DNA from: Streptomyces sp. DH37
Lineage (GTDB): Bacteria; Actinomycetota; Actinomycetes; Streptomycetales; Streptomycetaceae
Reading direction: 5' to 3'
Assembly: GCF_029813835.1 (NCBI RefSeq)
Contig: NZ_JARVKV010000055.1
Span: 1-46,494 of the forward strand
DNA length: 46,494 bases
Below the pieces are notes generated by a model. It was not told the DNA's origin and did not search any database. It saw only the letters and a program-made list of their open reading frames with translations. Each line of letters begins with the position of its first letter. Within the stretch, counting starts at the first letter, position 1. Shown in pieces: positions 25,915-32,688 of this stretch. The position numbers and the translations under genes are program-made.

Positions 25915-26529
25915 TCACGCGCCCGTGCCGCCGCCGCCCGGGAGCTGCGCGGCGGAGCCGTAGACCTCGTCGATCAGGCCGTACTCCTTGGCCTCCTGAG
26001 CGGTGAACCAGCGGTCGCGGTCGGCGTCGCGGTTCCACTGCTCCTCGCTCTGGCCGGTGTGCAGCGCGGACAGTCGCGCCATCTTCTTCTTGGTGCGCAG
26101 CAGCTGCTCGGCGTGGATCTTGATGTCCGAGGCCGAGCCCGCCAGCCCCGCGGAGGGCTGGTGGATGAGGATCTCCGCGTTCGGCAGGGCGAAACGCTTG
26201 CCGGGGGTGCCCGCGCTCAGCAGGAACTGGCCCATGGACGCGGCCAGGCCCATGGCGATGGTCACCACGTCGTTCTTGATGTACTGCATGGTGTCGTAGA
26301 TCGCCATGCCGGCCGTGATGGAGCCGCCCGGGCTGTTGATGTAGAGGTAGATGTCCTTGTCCGGGTCAGCGGCCAGGAGGAGCAGCTGAGCGGTGATCTT
26401 GTTGGCGATGTCATCGTCGACCGGCTGGCCGAGGAAGATGATCCGCTCGTTGAGCAGCCGGTTGTAGACCTGGTCGCCGAGGCCACCGATGGTCGGCTCG
26501 GTGGCGGCGGAAGGCATCGGAAGCGTCAC
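25915..26529 (-). CDS. clpP1: ATP-dependent Clp protease proteolytic subunit ClpP1
   Basis: A 204-residue serine peptidase subunit with triad S98 (MGLAASMGQFLL), H123 (LIHQPSAG) and D172 (DADRDRWF). ClpP1 and ClpP2 together form the proteolytic chamber used with ClpX and ClpC. The GTG is chosen because AGGTGG lies four bases before it; an ATG four codons later (MPSAATEP) is possible. The C-terminus ends GGGGTGA, as I recall for streptomycete ClpP1. It heads the clpP1-clpP2 unit. The upstream region carries a ClgR-like box and SigR-like promoter elements, which fits stress control of this operon. Confidence 0.97.
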   Translation of the reverse strand: MTLPMPSAATEPTIGGLGDQVYNRLLNERIIFLGQPVDDDIANKITAQLLLLAADPDKDIYLYINSPGGSITAGMAIYDTMQYIKNDVVTIAMGLAASMGQFLLSAGTPGKRFALPNAEILIHQPSAGLAGSASDIKIHAEQLLRTKKKMARLSALHTGQSEEQWNRDADRDRWFTAQEAKEYGLIDEVYGSAAQLPGGGGTGA

Positions 26530-26602
26530 GTGTCCACCTGCTCGTGTACGGACGGCCGCGGTCTCTCACAGGGCCGTCTCTGGGGTCTTCGTCTTTACTT
26601 GG

Positions 26603-26634
26603 ACCCTAACGCGCGGGTCCTGTCGCGCCATCCC
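26603..26634 (-). promoter_or_regulatory. candidate clpP1P2 promoter (overlapping -10 and SigR-like elements)
   Basis: On the minus strand TAGGGT (26603-26608) can serve as a vegetative -10. The same place also reads GGGAT (26630-26634), 19 bases, GTT (26608-26610), one base off the SigR consensus GGAAT-N18/19-GTT. SigR control of clp genes is known in Streptomyces. Confidence 0.45.
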
Positions 26635-26646
26635 GGTCCGAGAACT

Positions 26647-26660
26647 GTTCGCTGTTAGCG
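26647..26660. promoter_or_regulatory. ClgR-like operator upstream of clpP1
   Basis: GTTCGC-TGTTA-GCG matches the GTTCGC-N5-GCG motif described for ClgR, the activator of clp and lon genes in actinobacteria. It lies about 20 bases upstream of the candidate -35 of clpP1, where an activator would bind. No clgR gene is in the window. Confidence 0.65.
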
Positions 26661-26704
26661 CAGGGAGCGTTCCCGCAGGTGAGGTCGGTGTGTTCCGCCG
26701 TACG

Positions 26705-26744
26705 CGAACGGGCCCGCACGCGGTGTCGCGTACGGGCCCGTTCG
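26705..26744 (-). terminator. trigger factor gene terminator
   Basis: Stem CGAACGGGCCCG / CGGGCCCGTTCG (12 bp) encloses a second 5-bp stem ACGCG / CGCGT with loop GTGT after one mismatch. It begins 24 bases after the tig stop and precedes the clpP1 promoter region. Confidence 0.7.
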
Positions 26745-26768
26745 GCCGGTCGTGGAGCCGGCCGCGGA

Positions 26769-28172
26769 TCAGTCCTCGGACTTCTCCGGGCCCTGCTCGG
26801 CGGAGTCCCCGGCGGACTCGGCGGAGGCCTCGGCGGTCGCGCCGGACTCCTCCTCGTCCTCCTCGTCCTCCATGGAGACGGCCTCGCCGTTGGTGTCGGT
26901 GACCTTGGCGGCCTCGACGACGACCGCGAGGGCCTTGCCGCGGGCGACCTCACCGACGAGCATCGGCACCTGGCCGCCCTCGACGACGGCCTGGGCGAAC
27001 TGGTCGGGGCTCATGCCGGAGGACTGGGCGCGGCGCATGAGGTGCTCGGTGAGCTCCTCCTGGTTGACGTTCAGCTTCTCCTTGTTGACCAGCTCGTCGA
27101 GGATGAACTGGGTCCGGATGCCCTTCTCGGCCTGCTCCTTGAGCTCGGCCTCGAACTCCTCCTCGGACTTCTCCTGCATCTTCAGGTAGGTCTCGAGGTC
27201 CATGCCGAGCTGCGCGAGCTGGTGGTTGACCAGGTTGTGCTTGCGGGTGTTGATCTCGTCCTGGAGGAGCTTCTCCGGGATCGGGACCTCGACCAGGGAG
27301 ATCAGCGCGTCGAGCACCTTCTCCTGGGCCTGGGTGGCCTGGTCGTACTTCTTCATCCGCTCCAGGCGCTTGCGGCTGTCGGCCTTCAGCTCCTCGAGGG
27401 TGTCGAACTCGCTGGCCATCTGGGCGAAGTCGTCGTCCAGCTCGGGCAGTTCGCGGGCGGAGACGGAGGTGACGTCCACCTTGACCTCGGCCTCGCGGCC
27501 GGCGGCGGAGCCGCCCTTGAGCTCGGAGGTGAAGGTCGCGGAGCCGCCGGCCTCCAGGCCGATGACGGCCTCGTCGATGCCGTCCAGCAGCTCGCCGGAG
27601 CCGATGGTGTAGTCGATGCCCTTGGCGACGCCGTCCTCCAGGACCCCGCCGTCGACGCTGGCCTCCAGGTCGATCTTGACGACGTCGCCCTCGGCGGCGG
27701 CGCGCTCGACGACGCTGGTGGAGGCGAAGCGCTCGCGGAGCTGCTCGACCGACTTCTCCACGTCCTCGTCGGTGACCTCGACGGCGTCGACGGTGACCTC
27801 GATGCCGGAGTAGTCCGGGATCTCGATGGCGGGACGGATGTCCACCTCGGCGGTGAACGCGAGGAGCTCGTTGTCCTTGAGCTCGGTGATGTCGACCTCG
27901 GGCTGGCCGAGCGGGCTCAGCTCACCCTCGTTGACGGCGTCCTGGTAGAGCTTGGGAAGCGCGTCGTTGACGGCCTCCTCCAGGACGGCGCCCCGGCCGA
28001 ACCGCTGGTCGATCACCCGGGCGGGAATCTTGCCCTTGCGGAATCCCGGCACCGTGACCTGCTGGTTGATCTTCTTGTACGCCGCGTCGAGGCTGGGCTT
28101 GAGCTCCTCGAAGGGCACCTCGACAGTGAGCCGAACCCGGGTGGGGTTCAGGGTCTCCACGGCGCTCTTCAC
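26769..28172 (-). CDS. tig: trigger factor (ribosome-bound chaperone)
   Basis: A 467-residue chaperone that binds nascent chains at the ribosome exit tunnel. The N-terminal ribosome-binding domain carries the signature GFRKGKIPARVI. The FKBP-type peptidyl-prolyl isomerase domain is in the middle (EGDVVKIDLEASVDG, FTSELKGGSAAGREAEV) and the helical C-terminal chaperone domain follows. The last 45 residues are acidic and disordered (MEDEEDEEESGATAEAS), an actinobacterial feature. The GTG has AAGGAG eight bases upstream, so 30 further open codons are not coding. It lies 97 bases downstream of a tRNA-Pro gene on the same strand and upstream of clpP1P2-clpX, its usual place. Confidence 0.97.
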   Translation of the reverse strand: MKSAVETLNPTRVRLTVEVPFEELKPSLDAAYKKINQQVTVPGFRKGKIPARVIDQRFGRGAVLEEAVNDALPKLYQDAVNEGELSPLGQPEVDITELKDNELLAFTAEVDIRPAIEIPDYSGIEVTVDAVEVTDEDVEKSVEQLRERFASTSVVERAAAEGDVVKIDLEASVDGGVLEDGVAKGIDYTIGSGELLDGIDEAVIGLEAGGSATFTSELKGGSAAGREAEVKVDVTSVSARELPELDDDFAQMASEFDTLEELKADSRKRLERMKKYDQATQAQEKVLDALISLVEVPIPEKLLQDEINTRKHNLVNHQLAQLGMDLETYLKMQEKSEEEFEAELKEQAEKGIRTQFILDELVNKEKLNVNQEELTEHLMRRAQSSGMSPDQFAQAVVEGGQVPMLVGEVARGKALAVVVEAAKVTDTNGEAVSMEDEEDEEESGATAEASAESAGDSAEQGPEKSED

Positions 28173-28268
28173 GGTCGGTCTCCTTGGGGCTGACTGCTGG
28201 GACTTCGTACTTCTGTGAGGCGCCCCGCACGCAGACACGACACAGGCAGGCGCGTCTTTCATAGTACG

Positions 28269-28345
28269 TGGTCGGGGTGGCCGGATTCGAACCGACGACC
28301 TTCCGCTCCCAAAGCGGACGCGCTACCAAGCTGCGCCACACCCCG
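28269..28345 (-). tRNA. tRNA-Pro (anticodon TGG)
   Basis: On the minus strand the acceptor stem CGGGGTG pairs with CACCCCG. The anticodon arm is CCGCT-TTGGGAG-CGG with anticodon TGG, and the T-arm has GGTTCGAATCC. The 3' CCA is encoded, which gives 77 bases with CCA. Confidence 0.95.
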
Positions 28346-28359
28346 TCCGTGCGACACGT

Positions 28360-28365
28360 AGAGTA
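28360..28365 (-). promoter_or_regulatory. candidate -10 of tRNA-Pro
   Basis: TACTCT on the minus strand ends 14 bases before the tRNA-Pro 5' end, a normal distance. The -35 is not obvious. Confidence 0.4.
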
Positions 28366-28432
28366 CATGCCGTACGATGCGGAGCGTGCCGCACGCGGTC
28401 ACGATCGGTTGGCTGTGGTCTGTATGATCTGC

Positions 28433-28438
28433 CTGCCA
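28433..28438 (+). promoter_or_regulatory. candidate -10 of tRNA-Gly
   Basis: TATGAT on the plus strand lies 19 bases before the tRNA-Gly 5' end. The two tRNA genes are divergent, and their promoters share the 112-base gap. Confidence 0.5.
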
Positions 28439-28457
28439 CGTGAACGACGGTGGCGCC

Positions 28458-28528
28458 GCGGGCGTAGCTCAATGGTAGAGCCCCAGTCTTCCAAACTGGC
28501 TACGCGGGTTCGATTCCCGTCGCCCGCT
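28458..28528 (+). tRNA. tRNA-Gly (anticodon TCC)
   Basis: The acceptor stem GCGGGCG pairs with CGCCCGC; the D-arm is short (GCTCAATGGTAGAGC). The anticodon loop CTTCCAA gives TCC, and the T-arm is CGGGTTCGATTCCCG. It has 71 bases plus an uncoded CCA. A hairpin follows at 28535-28568. Confidence 0.95.
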
Positions 28529-28534
28529 CCGAAC

Positions 28535-28568
28535 GAAGGCCCGGCCCCTCGCGGGGGACCGGGCCTTC
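28535..28568 (+). terminator. tRNA-Gly terminator
   Basis: Stem GAAGGCCCGG / CCGGGCCTTC (10 bp) plus four more C-G pairs after a bulged A, with a five-base loop. It is followed by a pyrimidine-rich tract including CCCTTTT, close to a classical intrinsic terminator. Confidence 0.75.
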
Positions 28569-28570
28569 AC

Positions 28571-28630
28571 CCTTTTCCGACCTTCTTCGTCCTTCTTCGC
28601 CCCTCTTCGTCCTTCTCCGCCCTTTCGCGT
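28571..28630. repeat. six degenerate 10-bp pyrimidine-rich tandem repeats
   Basis: Six successive 10-base units read CCTTTTCCGA, CCTTCTTCGT, CCTTCTTCGC, CCCTCTTCGT, CCTTCTCCGC and CCTTTCGCGT. The consensus is CCTTCTTCGY. They lie directly after the tRNA-Gly terminator and downstream of the small membrane-protein gene. Confidence 0.8.
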
Positions 28631-28686
28631 CTTTCGCGCTCCCGGAAGGGCGGCCCGCCGGCCGCCGCCCGGATCGCCCGGGCCGC

Positions 28687-28881
28687 TCAGAAGGTGATCT
28701 GGTTGATCGACTCGGCGAGCGAGTTGAGGAAGCGGTTTATCGACGGGGCGATGCCGGTGGAGGCCAGGAAGAAGCCGAAGAGGATCGCGACGAGCGCGGG
28801 ACCCGCCTTCAGCGAGCCGCCGCGGATGAGCACGACCATGATGATTGCCAAGAGCAGCACCACAGACAGTGAAATGGCCAC
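28687..28881 (-). CDS. small two-helix membrane protein, conserved hypothetical
   Basis: A 64-residue protein that is nearly all hydrophobic: one helix at the N-terminus (ISLSVVLLLAIIMVVLI), a short basic loop (RGGSLKAG), a second helix (PALVAILFGFFLASTGIA) and an amphipathic end (PSINRFLNSLAESINQITF). I recall near-identical small proteins in other streptomycetes, but no function. It starts at GTG with GAGGG about 12 bases upstream. It has its own transcript on the minus strand, bounded by the tRNA-Gly region downstream and a 547-base gap upstream. The very constant helix spacing suggests a partner in the membrane; that is inference. Confidence 0.75.
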   Translation of the reverse strand: MAISLSVVLLLAIIMVVLIRGGSLKAGPALVAILFGFFLASTGIAPSINRFLNSLAESINQITF

Positions 28882-29247
28882 AACTGATCACACCCTCGGT
28901 CGCAACGCCTCTGCACCGGCCGCGCCGGCCCGGGGAGCCTCCACCGTGTCCCCGCCGTGACCATCGTGCCACCAACTGACCTGCAAGCGCAGGCAGGTGA
29001 ACGATCGACGGGGTCCGGGCGTGTCCGCGCCCCGCGCCCGCCGGCGGCCGCACGCCGGGCGCACCCCGGCCGCCGGCAGGGGATTCCGGCGCGTTCCGAA
29101 CAGATCGGTGCAGCGTGCACCGGAGTGCCCGGCGATCCGGGCCGCATGGGCTCCGGATAACGCCGCGGAGCGAATTCGACGGCATTGCGACCGGCCCGTG
29201 ATCGGCGCCGCACGGCGAAAGGGGCTTCGAAGAGGCGCGGCTTATCT

Positions 29248-29262
29248 TTCGGACATTCCGAA
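29248..29262. promoter_or_regulatory. perfect inverted repeat TTCGGA-CAT-TCCGAA
   Basis: Six-base arms around CAT, followed at once by TATAAGGGGTATAAAG. The arrangement looks like an operator next to one or two -10 elements, in a region with unusually low GC for this chromosome. Its target gene (acyltransferase or the 64-residue protein) is unclear. Confidence 0.4.
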
Positions 29263-29392
29263 TATAAGGGGTATAAAGCTCCGGACATCGCGTTACTTAA
29301 CGGACGCCCGCCTCTTCGGTCGCTCACCGACCGGCCGACCGGTCGTGTCCGGGGCATAAGCGGCTCCGCCGGGGCGGAGGGAACGGCGCGAA

Positions 29393-29421
29393 TTTACCTG
29401 CGGGCGGATTCCCACTAAGGT
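29393..29421 (+). promoter_or_regulatory. promoter for a leaderless acyltransferase mRNA
   Basis: TTTACC (29393-29398), 17 bases, TAAGGT (29416-29421), then seven bases to the ATG at 29429. The spacing is that of a -35/-10 pair with transcription starting at the start codon. Confidence 0.55.
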
Positions 29422-29428
29422 GCGGCAG

Positions 29429-30625
29429 ATGTTCCACGCTGGCTACGAGCGCTCTCCGCTTCCCCCGGCCCGGCCGGACGCGACCGAACCGCCGGCGCCG
29501 CCCGCTCCGGAGACCGTCCGGACCGGACCGGGCAGCGGATCCGGAGGCGCCGCGCAGCGGGACGCGTTCTTCGACAACGCCAAGTACCTGGCGATCGTGC
29601 TGGTCGTCGTGGGACACGCCTGGGGGCCGATCCTCTCGGACTCACGGGCGGTGCTGGCGGCGTACAACTTCGTGTACGCCTTCCACATGCCGGCGTTCAT
29701 CGTGATCACCGGCTACCTCTCCCGCAACTTCGACATGCGCCCGGGCAGGCTGCGGCGGCTGGTGACCACCGTGGTCGTGCCGTACGTGATCTTCGAGACC
29801 GCGTACACCCTGTTCAGGCGGGCCGGGGACGGCGCCGACCATCCCATCAGCCTGCTCGACCCCTGGTACCTGTCCTGGTTCCTGCTGGCGCTGTTCGTGT
29901 GGCGGCTGACGACCCCGCTGTGGCGGCTGGTGCGCTGGCCGGTCCCGCTGGCCCTGGGGATCGCCCTGCTGGCCTCCGTCTCCCCCGAGACCGGCGGCGA
30001 CCTGCACATGCAGCGGATCCTGCAGTTCCTGCCGTTCTACGTCCTCGGGCTGAACCTGCGCCGGGAGCACTTCGACGTCGTGCGGCACCGCGCGGTGCGG
30101 CTGCTGGCCGGACCGGTCCTCGCCGCGGCGGCGGTGTTCGCCTACTGGTCCGCGCCCCGGATGAACCTCGCGTGGTTCTACCACAACAACAGCGGCCAGG
30201 AACTGGGCGTCCCCTGGTGGGTCGGCGCCGCGATGACCCTCGCGCTGACCGTCTGCTCGCTGGTGCTGAGCGCCTGCTTCTTCGCCCTGGTCCCCCGGCG
30301 CCGCACCTGGTTCACCGCGCTGGGCGCCGGGACGCTCTACGCCTACCTGCTGCACGGCTTCCTCATCCTGGGCGCGCGCTTCCAGGGCTGGTACGACCTG
30401 GCGTGGGTGACCACACCGGCGGGAGAGGTCGCGCTGTCGGTCCTGTTCGCGGTGCTGGCCACGGTGATGTGCACCGCGGCGGTGCGGCGGGTGTTCCGGT
30501 TCGTGGTGGAGCCGAACGTGGAGTGGATCTTCAGGCGGGACGCCGCCGGGGCCGCCCGCGAGCGCGCCGCCGCGCCGGCCGAGCCCGCCGCCCGGTCCGC
30601 CGAGCCGGCCGCCCCCCGCCGCTGA
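29429..30625 (+). CDS. acyltransferase family 3 membrane protein
   Basis: A 398-residue protein with about ten transmembrane helices, of the acyltransferase-3/OafA-YrhL type that O-acylates sugars or other extracellular acceptors. The N-terminal 45 residues are Pro/Ala-rich and cytoplasmic. The family block is RDAFFDNAKYLAIVLVVVGH, with the conserved R/D and H, followed by NFVYAFHMPAFIVITGYLSR, which carries the second conserved H-x-P. The C-terminal 40 residues are Arg/Ala-rich. The ATG (MFHAGYERSP) is chosen because TAAGGT lies seven bases upstream; a GTG three codons earlier would overlap that element. The acceptor is unknown. It converges on the endonuclease V gene, 28 bases away. Confidence 0.88.
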   Translation: MFHAGYERSPLPPARPDATEPPAPPAPETVRTGPGSGSGGAAQRDAFFDNAKYLAIVLVVVGHAWGPILSDSRAVLAAYNFVYAFHMPAFIVITGYLSRNFDMRPGRLRRLVTTVVVPYVIFETAYTLFRRAGDGADHPISLLDPWYLSWFLLALFVWRLTTPLWRLVRWPVPLALGIALLASVSPETGGDLHMQRILQFLPFYVLGLNLRREHFDVVRHRAVRLLAGPVLAAAAVFAYWSAPRMNLAWFYHNNSGQELGVPWWVGAAMTLALTVCSLVLSACFFALVPRRRTWFTALGAGTLYAYLLHGFLILGARFQGWYDLAWVTTPAGEVALSVLFAVLATVMCTAAVRRVFRFVVEPNVEWIFRRDAAGAARERAAAPAEPAARSAEPAAPRR

Positions 30626-30653
30626 CCCGTTCAGCCCCCGAACCGCTCCGCCC

Positions 30654-31427
30654 CTACCGTTCTCCCGCGTCTCCCGCGCTCGCCGCGTCCCCCGCCGCAC
30701 CGTACGGCTCCCGCAGGCCCTGCTTGATCTCCCTCAGGACCCTGCGGCCGAGGCCGTCGGCGCCGCGTGTCGTCTCCGGCAGCCGGTAGCGCGGGGCCAG
30801 GCGCAGGGTGTGGGCGCAGGCGTGGTCCAGGCCGATCCCGTGGCCGGCGGAGACGAACACCGGCTTGACGCCCGGCTGGGTGCGCAGCGCGCGCCCCACG
30901 GTCTCGGGCGGGGTGAGCAGCCGGTCCAGCAGCGGCGAGGCGTCGCCGCGCCGCGGGCCCGGCTCGGTGTGGTCGAAGGCGAAGGGCGACTTGGCGACCC
31001 CGAAGCACGGCAGCCCGGTCAGCACCCCCAGGTGCACCGCCAGCCCGGCCCGCCGGGGGTGCGCGTAGCCGTAGCCGTCGCAGACCACCAGGTCCGGCGG
31101 GGCGCTCAGCTTCCCCAGGGCGGCCAGCACCGGGGGCAGCTCGCGGAAGGCGAGCAGGCCGGGCACGTACGGGAAGCGGCTGCGGTCGGTGTGGACCGCC
31201 TCCTCCAGGACCCGGAGCGTCCCGGCGTCCAGCACCACGGCCGCCGCCACCAGCAGGTCGCTCTCCTCGTCGTAGGTGACGTCGACCCCGGCGATCCTGC
31301 GCGCCTGCCCCGGCGCGGGCCCCGGACTCGTCAGGTCGGCCGCCCCGCGGATCCGCTCCTGCTCGGCCGTCGCCTCCGCCTCGTCGGCGGGCCACCGCAC
31401 GGTCCCGCCGGCCGTCCCGTCAGTCAC
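30654..31427 (-). CDS. nfi: endonuclease V
   Basis: A 257-residue DNA repair nuclease that cuts near deoxyinosine, the product of adenine deamination. Family motifs and acidic residues are in place: AGVDVTY (D49), RFPYVPGLLAFRELPP (E96, with the PYIP-type wedge sequence PYVP) and LVVCDGYGYAHPRRAGLA (D117). The C-terminal region GHGIGLDHACAHTLRLAPRY has the usual histidines. The length is slightly above the usual 225-235. The GTG lies inside the end of the phosphatase gene upstream (8-base overlap), so translation is probably coupled. The combination of a SpoIIE-type phosphatase with endonuclease V may reflect only chromosome packing. Confidence 0.93.
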   Translation of the reverse strand: MTDGTAGGTVRWPADEAEATAEQERIRGAADLTSPGPAPGQARRIAGVDVTYDEESDLLVAAAVVLDAGTLRVLEEAVHTDRSRFPYVPGLLAFRELPPVLAALGKLSAPPDLVVCDGYGYAHPRRAGLAVHLGVLTGLPCFGVAKSPFAFDHTEPGPRRGDASPLLDRLLTPPETVGRALRTQPGVKPVFVSAGHGIGLDHACAHTLRLAPRYRLPETTRGADGLGRRVLREIKQGLREPYGAAGDAASAGDAGER

Positions 31428-32574
31428 GGCGGATCAGCAGCAGGGCCCGGTCGTCGTTGACGTCCCGGGCGACGGCCTCGATCAGGTGCCAGGCGGCCCC
31501 CTCGAAGCCGGTGACGACGTAGCGGTCGGCCTCGCCCGTCAGCCGGTCGATGCCCTCGGCCAGCTCCCGCTCGGCGGTCTCCACCAGGCCGTCGGTGAAG
31601 AGCATCAGCACGTCGCCGGGGCGCAGGCTGCCCTTGACCGCGTCGAACTGGGCGCCGTCGTAGACGCCCAGGAGCGGGCCCTCGGCGGCCTTCTCCTCCC
31701 AGCGTCCGCTGCCCGCGTTGAGCTGGAGGGCGGGGACGTGGCCGGCGGAGAACAGCTCGTAGTCGCCGCTGTCGAGGTCGAGGACGAGGTGGACGGAGGT
31801 GGCGAAGCCCTCCTGCCAGTCCTGGCGCAGCAGGTAGGCGTTGGCGGCCGGGAGGAAGGCGTGCGGGGGCAGGGAGCCCAGCAGGCCGCCGAAGGCCCCG
31901 GACAGCAGCAGCGCCCGGGAGCCGGCGTCCATGCCCTTGCCGGAGACGTCGGTGAGGACGGCCTCCAGGGTGCGGCGGTCGGGCCCGGTGAGGGCGGCGA
32001 CGACGAAGTCGCCGGAGAAGGACTGGCCGCCCGCCGGGCGCAGCGCCATCTCCCGGTGCCAGCCCGCGGGCAGTTTCGGCAGCTTGCTCTGGACGCGGAT
32101 GCGTTCGCGCAGGTCGAAGAGCATGGTGCCGCCGCGTCTCCAGGGAACGCCGACCCGGCTGCGGAACTGGGCGACCAGCAGCCCGGAGAGCCCCACCGCG
32201 GCCACCACCAGGATGGTGCCGGGGGTGACCCGGCCGGGGCCGGACGCGTACGGCCCGAGCACCGTGGCCTCCACGATCAGCGCGGCGGCCGCGGCGGCGT
32301 ACAGGATCAGCAGACTGGCCGGACGCAGCAGCAGGCCGCCCGCGATCACCGGCAGCACCAGGCTCTCGGGCGCGAACCACAGCGGCTCGGCGAGAGTGGC
32401 GTAGGTGAGGGCGGGAACGGTGACCAGCAGGGCCGCGAAGGCGATCCAGTCGGAGCCGTCGCCGCGGAAGTAGTCGACGGCGGAGCGGCGCACGGCGGTG
32501 CGGACCCGGTGTACGGCCTTGCGGGCCTGGTACAGCCGGGGCGCGGGAGGGGTCTTGCCCGTGCGGCCTGCCAT
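31420..32574 (-). CDS. membrane-anchored PP2C-type (SpoIIE domain) phosphatase
   Basis: A 384-residue protein. Residues 40-135 form about four membrane helices (WIAFAALLVTVPALTYATLA, SLVLPVIAGGLLLRPASLLI, LYAAAAAALIVEATVLG, ILVVAAVGLSGLLVA). The C-terminal half is a SpoIIE/RsbU-type PP2C domain with metal-binding acids in SGDF (187-190), DVSGKGMDAGSR (209-220) and LFTDGLVET (324-332). Such enzymes dephosphorylate anti-sigma antagonists. There is no PAS, GAF or HATPase domain. The ATG (MAGRTGKTPP) has no ribosome-binding site but TAAGGT seven bases upstream and TCGACG 18 bases before that: a probable leaderless mRNA. No anti-sigma or antagonist gene lies nearby, so the target is unknown. Confidence 0.92.
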   Translation of the reverse strand: MAGRTGKTPPAPRLYQARKAVHRVRTAVRRSAVDYFRGDGSDWIAFAALLVTVPALTYATLAEPLWFAPESLVLPVIAGGLLLRPASLLILYAAAAAALIVEATVLGPYASGPGRVTPGTILVVAAVGLSGLLVAQFRSRVGVPWRRGGTMLFDLRERIRVQSKLPKLPAGWHREMALRPAGGQSFSGDFVVAALTGPDRRTLEAVLTDVSGKGMDAGSRALLLSGAFGGLLGSLPPHAFLPAANAYLLRQDWQEGFATSVHLVLDLDSGDYELFSAGHVPALQLNAGSGRWEEKAAEGPLLGVYDGAQFDAVKGSLRPGDVLMLFTDGLVETAERELAEGIDRLTGEADRYVVTGFEGAAWHLIEAVARDVNDDRALLLIRRD

Positions 32575-32581
32575 GTCAGGG

Positions 32582-32611
32582 ACCTTATCCACCCGTTCGG
32601 GGGTCCGTCGA
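32582..32611 (-). promoter_or_regulatory. promoter for a leaderless phosphatase mRNA
   Basis: On the minus strand TCGACG (32606-32611), 18 bases, TAAGGT (32582-32587), then seven bases to the ATG. Five of six -35 bases match TTGACG. The same TAAGGT-7-ATG layout occurs at the acyltransferase gene. Confidence 0.6.
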
Positions 32612-32688
32612 TTCCCGGTGAGGGTGCCTCGGAAACCGTGTTCGATATCCAGTCGACCCGGCCTCGTCTCCCTGATAGTGATGGGCTC

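Larger units (their letters stand above)
28882..29428. other. 547-base gap with an AT-rich operator-like island
   Basis: No gene is visible between the small membrane protein (minus) and the acyltransferase (plus). The last 200 bases are strikingly AT-richer than the rest. They contain a perfect inverted repeat at 29248-29262, two TATAA-type hexamers at 29263-29277 and the acyltransferase promoter at 29393-29421. The first 350 bases are ordinary GC-rich sequence. Confidence 0.6.

Noticed and set aside
28269..28528. tRNA pair as an attachment site of an integrated element
   Set aside because: No repeated tRNA 3' end was seen in the window and no integrase or mobility gene is near.
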